The notes beneath the pieces are model-generated. The model was given only the letters and a program-made list of their open reading frames with translations. It was not told the origin of the DNA and did not search any database. Of a stretch of DNA of 26,140 bases, positions 1-7,136 are shown piece after piece; the first letter of the stretch is position 1; each line of letters begins with the position of its first letter. The position numbers were made by a program, and so were the translations under genes. The DNA is taken from positions 1 to 26,140 of the IMG/VR virus record IMGVR_UViG_3300036398_002903; one strand, given 5' to 3'. The stretch comes from a virus.

Positions 1-138
1 CTTGAGATCCGGGTTTGCACCGGGCTCGGACGGATCACGCAGACGCATCCGACGCAGGCGACCGATGTAGGTGCCCTTCTTGCCGTAGTTGGGGGTCGAC
101 TCACCGGTAGCGTTCATGATCGAATCAAGCAGAGCCAT
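1..138 (-). CDS. Unknown phage protein, N-terminal 46 residues only (runs off the left edge)
   Basis: The frame opens with ATG at 138-136 on the minus strand and stays open to base 1, so only the first 46 residues are visible. A purine-rich Shine-Dalgarno (AAGGAAG) lies just upstream. The peptide starts MALLDSIMNATGESTPNYGK and continues with a basic stretch (GRLRRMRLRD). The opening, a short helix followed by a Gly/Asn/Tyr-rich turn, recalls small phage single-strand DNA-binding or recombination-mediator proteins. That would suit its position downstream of a helicase and a RecB-like nuclease, but it is only an inference from context and I do not recognise the family. It has its own promoter and a hairpin-rich leader at 159-230, which suggests it is expressed at a different level from the upstream genes. 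Confidence 0.7.
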   Translation of the reverse strand, partial: MALLDSIMNATGESTPNYGKKGTYIGRLRRMRLRDPSEPGANPDLK

Positions 139-158
139 TTTGTTCTTCCTTCGTTCGT

Positions 159-191
159 GGGCTTTCGCCCGGTTCGTGGCGGTTGACCGCC
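159..191 (-). promoter_or_regulatory. Structured 5' leader with two hairpins
   Basis: Between the promoter and the start codon at 138 the minus-strand transcript contains two perfect short hairpins. One is GGCGGT/ACCGCC (178-191). The other is GGGC-GAAA-GCCC (159-170), whose loop is a GNRA tetraloop on the transcribed strand. The sequence CACGAAC occurs on both sides of the second hairpin, and the second copy runs into the Shine-Dalgarno. The leader could stabilise the mRNA or serve as a translational operator. The hairpins are seen directly; the role is inferred. Confidence 0.45.
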
Positions 192-202
192 GATGTGTCC
201 TG

Positions 203-230
203 AGTGTATCCACCCGGGATATGGAGTCAA
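203..230 (-). promoter_or_regulatory. Sigma70-type promoter, leftward
   Basis: On the minus strand TTGACT (230-225) is followed after 16 bases by TACACT (208-203). This is five of six matches to the -35 consensus and a good -10. Transcription would start near 196, giving a leader of about 57 nt that holds both hairpins. It lies just after the helicase stop codon at 241, so it would drive the truncated gene at the left edge independently. Confidence 0.6.
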
Positions 231-240
231 GCCCCCTAGA

Positions 241-2004
241 TCAGCCCCACATCGGATCTGCTGGGCGGCTTTGACGGTAGTCTTCTACCACGAATGCATG
301 TCCGTCGTGGTCAAGCCAATGGGCAGCGAGCAATCTCTGGTCCGTGCCCATCACGTCTTCAACATACTTGGCGTCGCCAAGTACCTTCTCGATGGCGTTG
401 AGGTTCTCCAACGAGTGCGCGTAGAAGTGGAACCGAACCAAGTCCGCTTTCTGCCCTTCGCGATGGTGTCGGGCGAGAAGCTGCTCCACCGTCTTGCCAC
501 CAGACGGAAAGCCCATGATCAACGCTTCGGACCACTGTTGCAGGTTCTTGCCGGTTCCGTGCGCCCGCACCGAGGCCGCGCAGGGGCCACGGTAGGTCTT
601 GATCCGTTCATCGCCTGCCCCGAAGTAGGGGATGTCCTTGAACCGCCCGCCAACAAGGTCGTCGTCTTGTTCTTCGGTGTATGCGGTTGAGTGGGATACC
701 CACACCACACCGCCCGTTTCTAGTGCCCACTTCTCGGCATCTCGCACGAGGTAGTCCGAGATCCAGTACGGCTTGGTGTTGGGCTCAAATGTGTGTCGCA
801 GATCACGCCACCGGGTAAATTCAGGCACGTCGCCGAAGGTGCCAGCTTCAACAGCGTTCCAGACTTGCAGCGGCGTGTCGTAGGACGTCTTGCCGTGAGA
901 TTCCATGCGGGCGCGGACAAACGAAGTCCACGCAGCTTTGGCTTCACGCCACTCGCGAGGTGGGGGAGGGTCGCAATAGTACGCGAAGCCGTTGGCAATC
1001 TCGCGAGTATGATTCCAGAAGGTGACGCCTGCCTCTACCGGGTCTCCCGTAGGGAGGACGTAGTCTTGCCGTAGAGCCGCCATTGCAGACCGGACTTCAG
1101 CCGGTACCGTCACATCCCGTCGCTGAAGAATGAGCGGTAGCCCGCACGAGACTTCCCGCGACGTAACGACGAAAGGAGTGTGCGTAATGCGGTCACGAAC
1201 CGCACGGCGGATGTCGTCGAGGTTCGGCGAGTCTTTCTCGGGACAGAGACGTAGGAGCGCACCGGGTTGCAACCTCAATTCTTCCTTGACCTTGCGATCA
1301 ATACACAAAGACATCTGCTCAAGAGCCAACCAGTCACGCGGGACCGGGGAGTAGTCCTCTAGCGCCGCTTCGAACTGGTGGGCAAACTGCTTCAGGGACA
1401 CGTCCCATGCAGTTCCCGTCAAGGGGCAATAGGCTACCTTGCCTCCACGCTTGCGCTTGTTCTTGATGAAGCGGAACACGCGACGCGACCGGCCAGACTT
1501 GAGCGTCTGGAGGAAGTGGGCCTCATCGGGGATGATGAGGTCCGGGTCGAACTCCTCGATGTACGTCGCGTAGTTGACGGTTGAAAGGGATTCGTAGGAC
1601 AGGACTCGGATGACCGGATCGCCCGGAGATACCTGTGAAACTTCATCCGCGCCGAATGCTGCGGGGAATACCCAGTGTTGCCGCAACGTTGCGAAGTCGT
1701 CCAAAGTCTTTTGACGCAACGCAGCCGGGACGAGGATGAGGACTCGCTTGGCCTTCAAGATGCGCGGCAACAACGCACTCAATAACGTCTTGCCGGCTCC
1801 GGGTGCCAACAACCCTACGAGGCGACCCCGTGCAGCTTCGGCCAAGGCCCATGCCTGAATACGCTTCAGTTTCTGTGTGCCAGTCGGAGTCTTCAACGCC
1901 CCGGTAAGAACGTCGATGATCTGATCTAGTTCTTCGTTGGAAGGTGGCGCTCGCTTAGGGAGCGCCACAATCCGGTCGAATTCGGGGTCGTTGAAGACTT
2001 GCAC
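241..2004 (-). CDS. SF2 DEAH/SNF2-like DNA helicase
   Basis: 587-residue superfamily 2 helicase, expected to use ATP to move along or remodel phage DNA during replication or recombination. Visible motifs are Walker A APGAGKT (67-73), motif II DEAH (160-163), a motif III-like LTGTA (195-199), and motif VI QLLARHHREGQ (from about 508), the arginine-finger pattern of SNF2-type phage helicases. The frame stays open to a TTG/GTG at 2037/2034, but no ribosome site is seen there. GTG at 2004 has GGAG six bases upstream and lies one base after the stop of the 27-residue micropeptide, so I chose 2004. It is the third gene in a leftward run with the Cas4-like nuclease, a common pairing in phage recombination modules. 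The exact helicase subfamily is uncertain. Confidence 0.85.
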   Translation of the reverse strand: MQVFNDPEFDRIVALPKRAPPSNEELDQIIDVLTGALKTPTGTQKLKRIQAWALAEAARGRLVGLLAPGAGKTLLSALLPRILKAKRVLILVPAALRQKTLDDFATLRQHWVFPAAFGADEVSQVSPGDPVIRVLSYESLSTVNYATYIEEFDPDLIIPDEAHFLQTLKSGRSRRVFRFIKNKRKRGGKVAYCPLTGTAWDVSLKQFAHQFEAALEDYSPVPRDWLALEQMSLCIDRKVKEELRLQPGALLRLCPEKDSPNLDDIRRAVRDRITHTPFVVTSREVSCGLPLILQRRDVTVPAEVRSAMAALRQDYVLPTGDPVEAGVTFWNHTREIANGFAYYCDPPPPREWREAKAAWTSFVRARMESHGKTSYDTPLQVWNAVEAGTFGDVPEFTRWRDLRHTFEPNTKPYWISDYLVRDAEKWALETGGVVWVSHSTAYTEEQDDDLVGGRFKDIPYFGAGDERIKTYRGPCAASVRAHGTGKNLQQWSEALIMGFPSGGKTVEQLLARHHREGQKADLVRFHFYAHSLENLNAIEKVLGDAKYVEDVMGTDQRLLAAHWLDHDGHAFVVEDYRQSRPADPMWG

Positions 2005-2005
2005 G

Positions 2006-2089
2006 TCAGTCTCCGATTGCCAGTCCGAGAGCACCAAAGGCGAACGTGCAGACTACTAGCAAACCAAGGAGCGAATCAAGCGACAGCAT
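2006..2089 (-). CDS. 27-residue hydrophobic micropeptide
   Basis: An ATG at 2089 with TGGGG five bases upstream opens a 27-codon frame ending in TGA at 2008-2006. The peptide begins MLSLDSLLGLLVVC and is almost wholly hydrophobic up to its terminal Gly-Asp, enough for one membrane-spanning helix. It fits exactly between the nuclease stop (2102-2100) and the best-supported helicase start (GTG 2004), and its own end contains that gene's Shine-Dalgarno. It may be a genuine small membrane peptide, or a leader whose translation couples nuclease and helicase synthesis. Function unknown. Confidence 0.5.
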   Translation of the reverse strand: MLSLDSLLGLLVVCTFAFGALGLAIGD

Positions 2090-2099
2090 AAGTACCCCA

Positions 2100-3386
2100 T
2101 CAGACGCGGTTGAGACCCAGCAAGGCCACAGCCAACTTAGCCGCTTCGATGCGCTGGTCAAGGTTTGCTTCGGGTTCGTTGCGAACCTCCCAGATCGTGC
2201 TGTCGATCACCGTGATGAGTTCGTCGTGCGTGTAGTGTCGTGCAGTGCCCTGAGTCGGGTGGACCGGCATCGGAACTGAATCAGGGAGGTCTGCTTCTGG
2301 TGTGCCCGTGCTGGCGACGTATTCTGCGGCGTCGACTCGTGCGACCTTGACCGATCCTTTCGGGCGGCCTCGACCCCGCTTGACCTCGACCACGGGGGGT
2401 GGCGCAGGCTCCGTGGGGGACACATTCGGCTGTGCGTCGGGCGGGACGACCGATGGCGCGATGTCGAGGGCGATGCGAACTGAATCAAGCAGGGGCATCA
2501 CCGGAGGGGGCGGGGCTGCGAGGGGAATCAACTGGCGGGACTCCGGTGGGACTTCGACTACTTCGGCGCGAGATTCCGGCAGCGGAGCCGGGGTGGACGA
2601 CGACAGGGCAGCGAGTTTTGCGAGGATCTCAGGACTCACAGGATCTACCTCCTTCACCTTTCGGTGTCCGGCATAGTCTGGGCACAGATCCTTGAAGTGA
2701 CAACCCCCATATTTGAAACAAGCCTCTCCGGGTGAGGCTTCGACCTCGACCGCTTTTGGACGCCGCTTGGCGATCTGGACCAGATCCGTCACGACCGGAC
2801 GCCACTTCAAGAGACCCGCTTCCAGCATCTCAAGGTTCTGTGTCAGGGTCACGGGGCGAGTCTGCGGTGGTCGGTTGCGGGGTTGCTCCCGCTTGACATA
2901 ATTCCACTGAAGCTGGACTTCGTCCCGGTTGTCGAACACAGCACGATAGGCGACGCCATACAGCACCGTTTGGGCATCTGTGGCGAGGTCTTCTTCCGAC
3001 TTGGCGTAGCGGTCGATGTTGGACGTGGTCTTATGGTCGTAAATGACGTGGTTGATCGGGTCCACCAAGTCAATCTTGCCGCGAAGCAGGGCATCTTCAC
3101 CGGGCCACGCGAGGGTGAACTCGGCTTCGGCTACCAAGTGCTCGGCCCGTGGTGGACACAAGCCCAACAACGCCTTGGCTTCGGGCCGTTCCGGTGCTGT
3201 GCCGTTCTTGAAATAGCACTCCACTTCGTTGTGGATCGCGGTGCCGTCGTTGGTAGCCCCGGTCTCAGGACGGGTTATGCCTTCCAACTTTTCATACGCC
3301 CATGCCCTACGGCAGGTGGCGAACGTGGTGAGTTGGGAAGCCGAGACGGGAACCGGTCCGGTTCCGTTGTAGGTGGATTGTGTCAC
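2100..3386 (-). CDS. Cas4/RecB-like PD-(D/E)XK nuclease with AT-hook tail
   Basis: 428-residue nuclease. Residues 1-240 form a PD-(D/E)XK core: H52, D106 in GKIDLVD, D117-x-K119 in YDHKTT, and the QxxxY motif at Q139-Y143. Four cysteines (C25, and C223/C229/C235 in the ACFKYGGC...LCPDY segment) are placed as in the Fe-S-binding Cas4/AddB nucleases. Residues 260-335 are a Pro/Ala/Val-rich linker, followed by GRGRPKG (338-344), a good match to an AT-hook for minor-groove binding, and then a short helical C-terminus. It probably processes DNA ends for recombination or replication. The start is GTG at 3386, with only a weak Shine-Dalgarno. It is the first gene of the leftward operon beside the divergent control region. 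The C-terminal extension is unusual for this family. Confidence 0.85.
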   Translation of the reverse strand: MTQSTYNGTGPVPVSASQLTTFATCRRAWAYEKLEGITRPETGATNDGTAIHNEVECYFKNGTAPERPEAKALLGLCPPRAEHLVAEAEFTLAWPGEDALLRGKIDLVDPINHVIYDHKTTSNIDRYAKSEEDLATDAQTVLYGVAYRAVFDNRDEVQLQWNYVKREQPRNRPPQTRPVTLTQNLEMLEAGLLKWRPVVTDLVQIAKRRPKAVEVEASPGEACFKYGGCHFKDLCPDYAGHRKVKEVDPVSPEILAKLAALSSSTPAPLPESRAEVVEVPPESRQLIPLAAPPPPVMPLLDSVRIALDIAPSVVPPDAQPNVSPTEPAPPPVVEVKRGRGRPKGSVKVARVDAAEYVASTGTPEADLPDSVPMPVHPTQGTARHYTHDELITVIDSTIWEVRNEPEANLDQRIEAAKLAVALLGLNRV

Positions 3387-3435
3387 CCACGCAGTCTACT
3401 ACGGCTGTAGTGGGTTGTGTCGCCCGTACAGTCAA

Positions 3436-3474
3436 CCACTAGATGTAGGGGGCTGCACCCACAACATCTAGTGG
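3436..3474. repeat. Perfect 11-bp inverted repeat
   Basis: CCACTAGATGT at 3436-3446 is exactly mirrored by ACATCTAGTGG at 3464-3474, with a 17-base loop. Each arm carries the CCACTAG core seen elsewhere in the region, so this could be a two-half-site operator or an extruded/RNA hairpin. No T-run follows on either strand, which argues against a simple terminator. Confidence 0.65.
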
Positions 3475-3487
3475 GTCGAGTAGCAGT

Positions 3488-3590
3488 GACCACATTTTTC
3501 TTCCCGAAAACGGGATCTTTGCTCTAAAGAGGAACCTATCATTGGATCTAATTGAGCAAGAAACCGGTTTTCGGGAACAGTCTGGTGGTC
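3488..3590. repeat. Large imperfect dyad (24-bp inner arms plus 6-bp outer arms)
   Basis: The arms 3501-3524 and 3554-3577 pair over 24 positions with three mismatches and one wobble. The outer 11 bp (TTCCCGAAAAC against GTTTTCGGGAA) and the inner six (TTGCTC against GAGCAA) are perfect. GACCAC (3488-3493) and GTGGTC (3585-3590) form a further symmetric outer pair. The central 29 bases are AT-rich. A 103-bp nested dyad without coding function is a plausible origin or regulatory cruciform. Confidence 0.6.
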
Positions 3591-3686
3591 GCTACAGACG
3601 TGACCCACTAAAGCTGGGGGGTCAAGGCCACAAAAGCGGACGCTTACCAGCCCAAAAACCACATTTGCCTACATGTGAAGCGGGTA

Positions 3687-3710
3687 CACTTGCCCAAATG
3701 CACTTGCCCA
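3687..3710 (+). repeat. Tandem direct repeat CACTTGCCCA
   Basis: CACTTGCCCA occurs at 3687-3696 and again at 3701-3710, separated by AATG. A diverged relative, CACATTTGCC, lies at about 3660-3669. The spacing is 14 bp between the exact copies. They sit just upstream of the first rightward gene and are iteron-like or operator-like. Confidence 0.45.
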
Positions 3711-3746
3711 CTAGACCCCTCCGCAACAGGGGCTAAACTGGTCCCC

Positions 3747-4202
3747 ATGCCAGTCTGGACTTTCGCGGACAACCTCGCCTTCACTCGCAGGTATGACTTC
3801 GCCCACATCATCCGGTCATCTGACGACCCCGAGGCTACCCTTGAGTCACTCCGCGAACCTTCACCCCTGCGCCCGACTGAGAACAGTCCTTGGTTGTTGT
3901 GGCGTCTCAGAAGGTGTTGGGACCATCTGAGATCAGACCGTGTGGTCATGACGCTTCAAGCCACGCGAGAAGCCATGCTGCACCGGAAGTCTTTGCCTCG
4001 GGAGGCTTGGCTGGTGTTGGGATTGGCCTCCCTACCCGAAGACGAATGGATACCGCCGCAAGACCCCTTCGACCTGATTGAAGAGATTACGATTTCAGTT
4101 GACGGCGACCAAGACTTCAAGGATGAACTAACCGCATGGGTCCGCAATACGAAACGTCGAGCCACAATCCAACGAGTGCTTCATTGGATTCCTTGGTCCT
4201 GA
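3747..4202 (+). CDS. Unknown 151-residue protein, first gene of the primase operon
   Basis: The frame is open from a GTG at 3675, but ATG 3747 (MPVWTFADNL) is the more natural start because the preceding 24 codons cross the repeat-rich control region. AGGGG lies 14 bases upstream, rather far, so initiation may be weak. The protein is rich in Trp, Arg and acidic residues, has no signal peptide or membrane segment, and ends in a basic helix followed by WIPWS. It overlaps the start of the primase-helicase gene by 67 bases, which suggests coupled translation. I do not recognise the family. Position suggests an early regulator or replication accessory factor, but this is context only. Confidence 0.65.
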   Translation: MPVWTFADNLAFTRRYDFAHIIRSSDDPEATLESLREPSPLRPTENSPWLLWRLRRCWDHLRSDRVVMTLQATREAMLHRKSLPREAWLVLGLASLPEDEWIPPQDPFDLIEEITISVDGDQDFKDELTAWVRNTKRRATIQRVLHWIPWS

Positions 4203-6823
4203 GTCGTTTCAAGACTTGGCGCGGACTCGTGTACGCAGGGCGTTTTGGTGTCGTTGGAACGCCAATTGACTCGTTCGGCGACCTTGCTGAGTTGACCGCT
4301 GAAGCCGAAAAGCGCGTATTCGAAAAAGGCTCGGGACCTGCGGTCATGACCGCTTTCACGCCCAACCATCGCCGACGCAACGAAGACTTCACTGCCGAAG
4401 CCGTTGTAACCGGTTTGGTCATAGACCTTGACGACGGTGTGCCTTCACTAGAACCCATCCGAGCAATGCTGGCTCGTCTCAGAGCACAGGACGTTGCGTA
4501 TCACTTTCAGTGGCGCAAAGCCGCCACGACATACAAGATCCATGTGATCTTGCCCTATGCCGAACCCGCGCCGGCCAAAGATCCCAGCACCATCCGAGAA
4601 CAACAAGCTGCGCTAACGCAGCGCATTCTGCCGGAAGGAATCCCGTTCGACTATGCCACGACGAAGGCTGCGGGTCTGTGCTACCTGATGACGCCTCGCC
4701 CCGGTTCGCAGGAACGGGTCAACACCGAGATCCACTTCGGTGCGAACGCCCTCGACTTCGTGGCGATGTATCCACCTTGGCTCCAAGGTGAAACCCGCCG
4801 AAAGAGGTCTAGGGCGGAAGCCACCAACGAGACGAAGATCATCCTCGGCGCGATGGAAGTCAATGAATGGGTCGAGTCCAAGGGTGCGTGGGACGTGACG
4901 TGTCCAGTCGGCCACGGAGACGACTACAAGTCGAAGACGTACCTGTACCCACACGGAACGATCTCTTGTATGGCAGGCAAGTGCCAAGGCAAGCCGCTGG
5001 CGTGGTTCCTTTCGCACCTACCTGACGATGTACGGGAACAAGTCATCGCGTCGTCGGTAACTCCGCTGAAGCTGGAACTTGCACGAGTCGAACCCAAAGT
5101 TACGGTCGCACAAGCCCACGATTCGATGCGCGAAGCCCTTGCCGATAACCGAGCCATCGAAGGTCATGCCACGGTGGTGCAGGTCTCGACAGGCGCAGGT
5201 AAAACCCGGGCTATTGCGGAATATCTGAACATGTATTCAGCCCCCTTCGAAGGCGAACGGGACTCGTCTGGCTTGTCTGCGGTGCTGGCGGTACCAACGA
5301 ATGCTCTGTTGCGCGAAATCGAACCGCGCCTCACCGTCCCACATGTTCGTAAATTCGGTGTCTTGGCGGTCCTGAACGACGACGGTACCCCCGCGTGTAA
5401 AAAATTCGCCTTGGCCAAGTCTCTGCAAGACTCTGGCGGTAACGTCCACCGGTTGCTGTGCAGCCATTGTGAGTATCGTGAGGACTGTCCAGCCCGAAAC
5501 AACGCCACGGTCGGCGACGGATCGTTGACCCTGACCAACCACGCTTTGATGCCGACCGTGGCGCAAAAGTTGCTGGAACGAGGGCGGCATCCGTTGCTTG
5601 TGTGGGACGAATCCCCACAGTGGGTTGAAACCGGCAACGTGACGCTCAAGGATCTGGAATGGTTGACCTTGGAGTTCGATCGCGAAGCAAAACCACCCAG
5701 AGGCATGGATGCGCTACTCGACGCAATGGTCGACGTCAAGTTGTTCTCAGACCGTTACCGTGGCGCGGTACGACCGGTGCTGGAAGCACTCAGGTGGATA
5801 CGCTCCGCGTTTCAAGGCATCATTTCGTGTCATGAAGCCGTTCAGCAATGGGCCGCTACACTAGGAAACGGCATGGTGCTGGCCAAGGCCCGCGACGCCA
5901 CCGGCATTGAAAAGTCCGGAGACGCTTGGAAAGACCTGATGGCGTGTTTCGCCGCAGCGGCGATGCTGAACCATTCCGAGATGGGTTTTGATGGTATGCG
6001 TGGAGACACCCAGCAACGGGTCCTGCGGGCAGAACGAATTATGCGCGTGTTGGGCTTGATGGCTGGTGAAGACGCGGTCTTGGTGCTGGACCAGCATCAT
6101 GTCTCGATCTCGTCTCTGACAGCTAGCGGGGCGTTGTTCCGCAAGTATGGCGGGGTCGTACTGGATGCCACGGCAAACCTCGCTGAACTTCGTCGCTTGC
6201 GCCCAGATCTCCGTCCCGTGACATTGCGCGTGGCTGACTCCGGTGAGACTGAACGCTACCTTCAGCACCTTCCGGGGTTGGATCGGAAGTCTCTCAAGCA
6301 CCGTCCCGAGCGGCTGACGCAATGTGTCTCTCACGCAAAGTCCTCAATCGCTCGATGGGCAAAAGCGGGGCGGGTCGAGGCCAAGACTGTGGTGTTTACC
6401 TACATGGCCTACGCAAAGACGGTTCAGGAGCAGTGGCCTGAAGCCGAGGTCGGCTACTTCGGCAACACCCGAGGTTACGACAGGTTCTTTCAGGAGGGCT
6501 TCAACACGTTCGTGACATTGGGCGACCCCGTGACGAATTTGTCGGCTCTGGCTCTGCAATGGCGCGTACTGACGGGGGCAGTGCCGGTATCGAACGACGT
6601 GGAATGGCAACGCTACATCGCGGCGTCGGCTGAATCAGAACTTGCACAGGCTCACGGTCGTGCCCGCAACCCACAAGCCTTGAAGGGTCGTGGTGGTCGT
6701 TTGCATCTGCATTACGGGCGTAAGGTTCCGGCTGGCTGGGACTCCGAAACCACCCGAGTGGATCCTGTTTCGTTGAATTTGGACTTTACTTCTCTGACGG
6801 GCGCGGCTACGGATACGGAATGA
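4136..6823 (+). CDS. Primase-helicase fusion: AEP-like primase plus Fe-S DinG/XPD-like SF2 helicase
   Basis: 895-residue protein. The N-terminal part (about 20-215) resembles archaeo-eukaryotic-type primases: catalytic DLDDG with D97/D99, a KIHVIL motif with H136, and a third acidic motif around D172 (FDYATTKAAG). A Cys/His segment at 256-283 (CPVGH, then H273, C278, C283) could bind zinc. The C-terminal part is a helicase: Walker A STGAGKT (351-357); four cysteines C421, C442, C445 and C451 between motifs I and II, as in the XPD/DinG iron-sulfur domain; TNHALM (467-472), typical of that family; Walker B-like DES (491-493); and motif VI QAHGRAR (838-844). It should prime and unwind phage DNA. 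Start ATG 4136 has AAGGA about 12 bases upstream. It ends in an ATGA overlap with the next small frame. Phage primases are more often joined to SF3 or SF4 helicases. Confidence 0.85.
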   Translation: MGPQYETSSHNPTSASLDSLVLSRFKTWRGLVYAGRFGVVGTPIDSFGDLAELTAEAEKRVFEKGSGPAVMTAFTPNHRRRNEDFTAEAVVTGLVIDLDDGVPSLEPIRAMLARLRAQDVAYHFQWRKAATTYKIHVILPYAEPAPAKDPSTIREQQAALTQRILPEGIPFDYATTKAAGLCYLMTPRPGSQERVNTEIHFGANALDFVAMYPPWLQGETRRKRSRAEATNETKIILGAMEVNEWVESKGAWDVTCPVGHGDDYKSKTYLYPHGTISCMAGKCQGKPLAWFLSHLPDDVREQVIASSVTPLKLELARVEPKVTVAQAHDSMREALADNRAIEGHATVVQVSTGAGKTRAIAEYLNMYSAPFEGERDSSGLSAVLAVPTNALLREIEPRLTVPHVRKFGVLAVLNDDGTPACKKFALAKSLQDSGGNVHRLLCSHCEYREDCPARNNATVGDGSLTLTNHALMPTVAQKLLERGRHPLLVWDESPQWVETGNVTLKDLEWLTLEFDREAKPPRGMDALLDAMVDVKLFSDRYRGAVRPVLEALRWIRSAFQGIISCHEAVQQWAATLGNGMVLAKARDATGIEKSGDAWKDLMACFAAAAMLNHSEMGFDGMRGDTQQRVLRAERIMRVLGLMAGEDAVLVLDQHHVSISSLTASGALFRKYGGVVLDATANLAELRRLRPDLRPVTLRVADSGETERYLQHLPGLDRKSLKHRPERLTQCVSHAKSSIARWAKAGRVEAKTVVFTYMAYAKTVQEQWPEAEVGYFGNTRGYDRFFQEGFNTFVTLGDPVTNLSALALQWRVLTGAVPVSNDVEWQRYIAASAESELAQAHGRARNPQALKGRGGRLHLHYGRKVPAGWDSETTRVDPVSLNLDFTSLTGAATDTE

Positions 6824-6894
6824 ACAGGACGCAGAACGCGGCCTTGTACCACGCCCAGCGCATACTGCGCGAAGCCTTGGAGAAGAAGCCATGA
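6820..6894 (+). CDS. 24-residue mini-ORF between primase-helicase and next gene
   Basis: ATG 6820 overlaps the primase-helicase stop (ATGA), and the 24-codon frame ends with TGA 6892-6894, which overlaps the next ATG at 6891 (again ATGA). It begins MNRTQNAALY and is predicted to be one amphipathic, basic helix. GGAGAAG inside its end is the Shine-Dalgarno of the following gene. It may be a real micropeptide or simply a coupling ORF. Only the double-overlap architecture supports it. Confidence 0.4.
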   Translation: MNRTQNAALYHAQRILREALEKKP

Positions 6895-7136
6895 GCAAGC
6901 ACACACCGGGACCGTGGAAGATCGGAGCACTTGAGTCAGGTCAGGCCGCCGTTGACGGAGCCGATGGTTCCGAGGTGACTGGGTTCGTCAGCATCCCAGA
7001 CGCCCAACTCATCGCCGCCGCGCCCGATTTGCTTTCAGCGTGTGAACGTCTTGTCCGCTGTGTGAAACACATGGATGAACATCCAGCAATGATCGCGGCG
7101 AATGACGCCATCAAGAAAGCCCGAGGTGCAACATGA
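6891..7136 (+). CDS. Small phage protein of the HTPGPW type
   Basis: 81 residues starting MSKHTPGPWKIG, with the later motif DAQLIAAAPDLLSACERLV. This combination, an HTPGPW opening and a DA.LIAAAPDLL helix, is very common in small proteins of tailed phages, but no function is established to my knowledge. GGAGAAG is well placed upstream of the ATG. It ends in an ATGA overlap with the next gene, so it belongs to the same rightward transcription unit. Confidence 0.8.
   Translation: MSKHTPGPWKIGALESGQAAVDGADGSEVTGFVSIPDAQLIAAAPDLLSACERLVRCVKHMDEHPAMIAANDAIKKARGAT

Larger units (their letters stand above)
3408..3714. repeat. Five scattered copies of a CCCACTA motif
   Basis: The core CCCACTA occurs at 3408-3416 (reverse strand), 3468-3477 (reverse strand), 3602-3611 and 3706-3714, with a one-base-shorter copy AACCACTAG at 3434-3442. 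Several extend to (A/G)CCCACTAG. Four exact 7-mers in about 310 bp is far above chance. The copies at 3408 and 3434 flank or touch the possible leftward -35 hexamer. They may be binding sites for a phage regulator or initiator. Confidence 0.5.
3387..3746. promoter_or_regulatory. Divergent control region, no convincing gene; possible replication origin
   Basis: This 360-bp gap separates the leftward nuclease/helicase operon from the rightward primase operon. It looks more AT-rich than its surroundings and is crowded with inverted and direct repeats, listed separately. A TTGACT on the minus strand (3435-3430) could be the -35 of a leftward promoter, though no good -10 follows at normal spacing. 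I could not define a clear rightward promoter. The density of dyads beside a primase-helicase gene is what a phage origin or a repressor/operator region would look like; the sequence alone cannot decide between them. Confidence 0.55.

Noticed and set aside
2005-2037. TTG/GTG starts for the helicase at 2037/2034
   Set aside because: No Shine-Dalgarno precedes them, while GTG 2004 has GGAG at good spacing. They remain possible.
3468-3736. Two 64-codon frames, one on each strand, in the divergent region
   Set aside because: They run through the inverted repeats, lack ribosome sites and have no protein-like composition; the region is better read as regulatory.
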